This document shows positions 60,610 through 64,000 of a DNA stretch of 64,000 nt, in pieces (the first letter of the stretch is position 1; every line of letters starts with the position of its first letter). Below the pieces are notes generated by a model. The model saw nothing but the letters and a program-made list of their open reading frames with translations, did not search any database and was not told the DNA's origin. The DNA is taken from assembly GCF_005517195.1 (NCBI RefSeq), contig NZ_CP040244.1, positions 5,226,001 through 5,290,000 on the forward strand. The letters run 5' to 3'. The DNA is from Streptomyces vilmorinianum. GTDB lineage: Bacteria > Actinomycetota > Actinomycetes > Streptomycetales > Streptomycetaceae. A program made the position numbers and the translations under genes.

Positions 60610-62151
60610 TCACGGACAGTGCCCTGCACCAGGGTGGGTGGTTTCCGACGTGGCGATGATCTCGTCCAGGATCTCGTCGGCGGCGCGGTGGCCTGAGGCG
60701 ATGCAGGCGGGGATGCCGACACCTTCGTACACGGCCCCCGCGAGGCGCAGTCCGGGCAGCCCGGCGACGGCCTCGCGGACGCGGGCGACCCGGGCGAGGT
60801 GGCCGACGGGGTACTGGGGCAGACCGCCGGTCCAGCGGGTGACGGTGGTGGCGACGGGGCGGGCCGTCAGGCCGGCCGCCGCGCCGAGGTCCTTCAGCGA
60901 GGCCTCGACGAGGTCGGCGTCGTCGCGCAGGACCTGCTCCTCCTCGCCGTAGCGGCCGACGGAGGTACGGAGCACGAAGAGGTCGGGGGCCGCGTCGGAG
61001 ACCCACTGCCACTTCTGGCTGGAGAAGGTGGACGCCTTGATGGTGTGTCCGTCGACGGGCGGCACGAGGAACCCGGAGCCGGGCAGGGCCTGCACGTCGG
61101 AGCGCCGGAAGGCGAGGGTGACCAGGGCCATCGAGGCGTACTCGACGTCTCCGAGCTCGGCGGCGGCGCGGGGCGCCTCGCCGGAGAGCAGCTCGGCGGC
61201 GGACCAGGCGGGGCTCGCGACGACCACGCCGTCGGCGAGGAAGACCCGGTCGCCGGCGACGACGCGCCACCGCGTGCCGGCGGTGGCGCCGCGTGGGGCA
61301 GCGGGCTCGGGGCCGCGCCGGCCGCCGGGCTCCGCTGCGAAGGCCCCCGCGGGGCTCTCCGGGCCGTCCGCCGGCACGCGGCGGAGCTCGGTCACCGGGG
61401 TACGGGTCAGGATCTCGCCGCCCGCCGCGCGGATCGCGGCGGCGACGGCGTCGGGCAGGGTGCCGATGCCGCCCTCGATGCCCATGAAGGCGGAGCCGCC
61501 GAGGCCGGTGGCCGCGCCCGCCGCGTCCGAGGGGGTCGCGGCGCCCGCCTGCTGGACGGCGCGGACGGCCTCGGTGAGCGTCGGGTGGACGCGGGCGGCG
61601 GCGAAGAGCGCGGGGACGGCGGCCCGCATCGAGATCCGGTACGCGTCGCCCGCGTACACGCCGCCGAGCAGCGGCTCGACCAGCCGGTCGACGACCTCGT
61701 GGCCCATCCGGTCGGCGACGTACGCGCCGATCGCGATGTCCTCGCCGATCTCGGCGGGCGGCAGGTCGTGATCGTGGGCGACGCGGCGTACTCCCTCCTC
61801 GGAGAGGAGGTCCGTGAGCGCGGCGGCGTCGCCGGGGACGCCCATCACATGGCCCTTGGGCATCGGGCGCAGTGCCCCGCGGGTCCAGACGGACGCGGTG
61901 GTGGTGGCGGGCGGGCGCAGGCGGTCCCCGAGCCCGACGGCGCGGGCGAGCGCGACCGCCTCGGGGCGGCGGGCGAGCAGCGACTCGGCGCCGAGGTCGA
62001 CGGGGGCGCCGGCGATCTCTCCGGCGAGGAGCTTGCCGCCGGGCCGGTCGCCCGCTTCGAGCAGGGTCACCGAGAGGCCCGCCGACACCAGCCGGTGCGC
62101 GGCGGCGAGTCCGGCGATGCCGCCTCCGACGACAACAACGTGCGCGTTCAT
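60610..62151 (-). CDS. cgoX: coproporphyrinogen III oxidase/protoporphyrinogen oxidase (HemY/CgoX type)
   Basis: 513-residue FAD enzyme. The N-terminal dinucleotide motif is [20 protein letters not shown], followed by [12 protein letters not shown]; a C-terminal FAD segment [20 protein letters not shown] is present. Usually annotated hemG/hemY. In actinobacteria, which use HemQ, the enzyme oxidises coproporphyrinogen III to coproporphyrin III, so cgoX is the better name. Operon with hemQ. Divergent from the DUF4349 gene; GTTCCG/CGGAAC (62172-62187) forms a dyad between them. Confidence 0.94.
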   Translation of the reverse strand: MNAHVVVVGGGIAGLAAAHRLVSAGLSVTLLEAGDRPGGKLLAGEIAGAPVDLGAESLLARRPEAVALARAVGLGDRLRPPATTTASVWTRGALRPMPKGHVMGVPGDAAALTDLLSEEGVRRVAHDHDLPPAEIGEDIAIGAYVADRMGHEVVDRLVEPLLGGVYAGDAYRISMRAAVPALFAAARVHPTLTEAVRAVQQAGAATPSDAAGAATGLGGSAFMGIEGGIGTLPDAVAAAIRAAGGEILTRTPVTELRRVPADGPESPAGAFAAEPGGRRGPEPAAPRGATAGTRWRVVAGDRVFLADGVVVASPAWSAAELLSGEAPRAAAELGDVEYASMALVTLAFRRSDVQALPGSGFLVPPVDGHTIKASTFSSQKWQWVSDAAPDLFVLRTSVGRYGEEEQVLRDDADLVEASLKDLGAAAGLTARPVATTVTRWTGGLPQYPVGHLARVARVREAVAGLPGLRLAGAVYEGVGIPACIASGHRAADEILDEIIATSETTHPGAGHCP

Positions 62152-62171
62152 GGCTCCACTCTCTCAAACCC

Positions 62172-62187
62172 GTTCCGAGGCCGGAAC
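62172..62187. promoter_or_regulatory. short inverted repeat between cgoX and DUF4349 gene
   Basis: GTTCCG (62172-62177) pairs with CGGAAC (62182-62187) around a four-base centre, about 20 bp upstream of cgoX. Possible operator for one or both divergent genes; no known consensus is recognised. Confidence 0.35.
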
Positions 62188-62279
62188 GTGACCGCTTCGC
62201 TATCGCCCGACGGCAACCCGCACCCCCTCCTCGTACGTCGAACCGGCAACACTCATCACCACCCCTGGGGGGGATCACT

Positions 62280-63242
62280 GTGCGTGGAGCGAGAATGGCG
62301 GCCGTGGCGCTGCTGACGGCCTCGCTGGCCCTGACCGGCTGCGGCGCCGGCGCGTCCGACAGCGGGACCGACAGAGGGACCGACAGCAAGCAGGGACTGA
62401 GCGCGGCCCGGCCCGCCGAGGGCGCCGAGGGGGCCGAGGGCGCCGCCGACCGGCGCGACGAGTCGGGCACGGACGGCGCGGCGGACCCGAAGAAGCCCGC
62501 CGAGGTTCCGCGGCAGCACATCATCCGTACCGCCGAGCTGTTCGTGGAGGTCGAGGACGCGTCCAAGGCGCTGGCCACGGCCCGCCGGGTCACGGAGGGC
62601 GCGGGCGGTCATGTCTCCAACGAGTCGACCGAGAGGATCGACGACGCGCGCGTGACCTCGCGGGTCGTGCTGCGGGTGCCGCAGGAGCGGTACGAGTCGG
62701 TGCTCAAGGAGCTGGCGGGGACGGGGAAGCTACTGTCCCGCAAGGCGGACGCCAAGGACGTCACCGAGCAGGTGGTGGACGTGGAGAGCCGGATCGCCAC
62801 CCAGCGGGCGAGCGTCGCCCGGGTGCGCGCGCTGATGGACAAGGCGACGAAGCTGAGCGATGTGGTCACCCTGGAGGGCGAGCTGAGTCGGCGTCAGGCG
62901 GATCTGGAGTCGCTGCTGGCTCAGCAGGCCTCGCTGAAGGACCGTACGACGCTGGCGACGATCACCCTCGAACTGACCGAGGAGGAGGGCGCGAAGGCGC
63001 CGGAGGACGACGACCGTCCGGGCGTCCTCGACGCCCTCGCCGGGGGCTGGAACGCGCTGACGGCGGCGGCGGCCTGGGTCGTGATCGTGCTGGCGGCGCT
63101 CGCGCCGTGGCTGGCGGTGGCCCTGATCCTGTACCTGGTGTGGCGGCTGGTGGTCCGGCCGAAGCTGCGCCGCCGCTCCGGACCGTCGGGCACCGAAGGA
63201 ACTGCCCCTTCCCCGGCCTCTTCCGCACAGAGCGGGGACTGA
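62280..63242 (+). CDS. DUF4349 lipoprotein
   Basis: 320 residues. Lipobox [11 protein letters not shown] (Cys near residue 22), acidic linker, then a DUF4349 domain: [37 protein letters not shown], a coiled coil (about 165-220: [50 protein letters not shown]), and a C-terminal membrane segment (about 258-290) followed by a basic tail. Likely an envelope protein tethered at both ends. GTG at 62280 with GGGGGGAT upstream; ATG 62295 is the alternative. Confidence 0.88.
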   Translation: MRGARMAAVALLTASLALTGCGAGASDSGTDRGTDSKQGLSAARPAEGAEGAEGAADRRDESGTDGAADPKKPAEVPRQHIIRTAELFVEVEDASKALATARRVTEGAGGHVSNESTERIDDARVTSRVVLRVPQERYESVLKELAGTGKLLSRKADAKDVTEQVVDVESRIATQRASVARVRALMDKATKLSDVVTLEGELSRRQADLESLLAQQASLKDRTTLATITLELTEEEGAKAPEDDDRPGVLDALAGGWNALTAAAAWVVIVLAALAPWLAVALILYLVWRLVVRPKLRRRSGPSGTEGTAPSPASSAQSGD

Positions 63243-63258
63243 ACGACCCGCGCGACGT

Positions 63259-63264
63259 AGCGTG
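63259..63264 (+). promoter_or_regulatory. -10-like element of leaderless flavoprotein gene
   Basis: TAGCGT fits TANNNT and is exactly six bases before the ATG at 63271. No ribosome binding site. The -35 region overlaps the end of the DUF4349 gene. Confidence 0.45.
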
Positions 63265-63270
63265 TTCGTA

Positions 63271-64000
63271 TGAGCGAACGACTGGTGGTCATCGGGGGCG
63301 ACGCGGCGGGCATGTCCGCCGCGTCGCAGGCGCGCAGGCTCAAGGGGCCCGGGGAGCTGGAGATCGTCGCCTTCGAGCGCGGTCACTTCAGCTCCTTCTC
63401 GGCCTGCGGCATTCCGTACTGGGTCGGTGGCGACGTCGCCGAGCGCGACGAGCTGATCGCGCGCACCCCGGAGGAGCACCGGGCGCGGGACATCGATCTG
63501 CGGATGCGGACCGAGGTGACCGAGCTGGACGTGCCGGGGCAGCGGGTCCGTACCCGGGACCTGGAGTCGGGCGCGGAGGCGTGGACGGGCTTCGACAAGC
63601 TGGTGGTCGCGACCGGTGCCCGTCCGCTGCGGCCGGCGCTGCCGGGGATCGACGCGCCGGGCGTGCACGGGGTGCAGACCCTGGACGACGGGCAGGCGCT
63701 GCTCGACTCGCTCACGCGGACGGAGGGCCGGCGCGCGGTGGTTGTGGGCGCCGGGTACATCGGCGTGGAGATGGCCGAGGCGCTGCTGAACCGGGGGTAC
63801 GAGGTGACCGTGCTCAACCGGGGCAAGCAGCCGATGGCGACGCTCGACCCGGACATGGGACGGCTGGTCCACGAGGTGATGGACGACCTCGGCATCACGA
63901 CGGTCGGCTCCTCGGCCGTCACCAAGATCCTCACGGGTGCGAACGGCCGGGTCCGCGCGGTGGTGACGGAGGACGCCGAGTACCCGGCGGACGTGGTGGT
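63271..64000 (+). CDS. CoA-disulfide reductase-like pyridine nucleotide-disulfide oxidoreductase (partial)
   Basis: Runs off the end of the window; first 243 residues visible. FAD motif VVIGGDAAGMSAASQARRL, redox-active cysteine in SFSACGIPYWVGG (C near 46), ATGARPLRP, and the NAD motif VVVGAGYIGVEMAEAL near 155. The single-cysteine SxxxCGxPY pattern is that of CoA-disulfide reductase and NADH oxidase/peroxidase-type enzymes, with a regulatory or detoxifying role for CoA disulfides or persulfides. Whether a C-terminal rhodanese domain follows is not visible. Confidence 0.88.

Overview
The window is a 64 kb stretch of a very GC-rich, gene-dense actinobacterial chromosome. The pronounced GC bias at third codon positions, frequent GTG starts, leaderless-looking promoters, a conservon, twin-arginine exported enzymes, the TreY/TreZ trehalose route, HemQ haem synthesis and a DUF1707-FHA protein all point to Streptomyces or a close relative. 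I see no rRNA, tRNA, CRISPR array, insertion sequence or prophage; it reads as ordinary chromosome with a few unusual loci.

Layout. 0.2-6.3 kb: a phosphotransferase-like protein, an alpha/beta hydrolase, a DEDDh exonuclease, a HEPN-type protein and a two-gene exported locus built around a copper-amine-oxidase catalytic domain. 6.5-18 kb: an alpha-glucan/trehalose region with glgX, treY and treZ on the plus strand, interrupted by an MFS exporter, an atypical P450, a CPBP protease, an FHA protein and a GNAT acetyltransferase. 18.0-18.8 kb: a gene-poor block with a 168-bp tandem duplication. 18.8-28.3 kb: mixed metabolic and regulatory genes (DUF4239, M24 peptidase, LysR with a GATase-like protein, poly-gamma-glutamate hydrolase, kinase, VOC, pentapeptide, and a MerR gene divergent from an imine-reductase-like gene). 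28.4-32.2 kb: a four-gene conservon (cvnABCD). 32.5-40.3 kb: TerD-domain protein, BenE transporter, murC-msrB, a RibD-like reductase, zapE and an OsmC protein. 40.5-45.2 kb: PhoX-like phosphatase, nucleobase permease, PPK2 and a lipoprotein deacetylase. 45.2-50.3 kb: a two-component system with a VanZ-family gene, then an AIM24-ABC-zinc ribbon operon. 50.4-54.3 kb: PTH2, a DGPF protein with its ECF42-type sigma factor, and a WYL regulator divergent from a RidA gene. 54.5-59.9 kb: DUF4142, an MNIO (DUF692) enzyme fused to a DUF2063-like domain, a TIGR04222 membrane protein with a Cys/Ser/Gly-rich tail, and an exported peptidase. 59.9-64 kb: hemQ-cgoX, a DUF4349 lipoprotein and the start of a CoA-disulfide-reductase-like flavoprotein.

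How genes work together. GlgX debranches glycogen and TreY plus TreZ turn the maltodextrins into trehalose. HemQ and CgoX are consecutive late steps of the coproporphyrin-dependent haem pathway. CvnA-D form a membrane sensor coupled to a Ras-like GTPase. The YciI/DGPF protein and the ECF factor are a classical pair. The RR gene and vanZ share an identical 11-bp element 32 bp upstream of their starts, suggesting one regulon.

The most interesting locus is 55.4-58.1 kb. A MNIO-family iron enzyme carries its own partner-like domain in the same chain and is translationally coupled to a membrane protein whose last ~85 residues hold ten cysteines in Gly/Ser-rich repeats. Because characterised MNIO enzymes modify peptide cysteines, this looks like a membrane-anchored RiPP-like modification system. 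Other items worth a look are an interleaved double inverted repeat upstream of the CPBP gene, a P450 lacking its I-helix, and a strong terminator lying inside a coding sequence.
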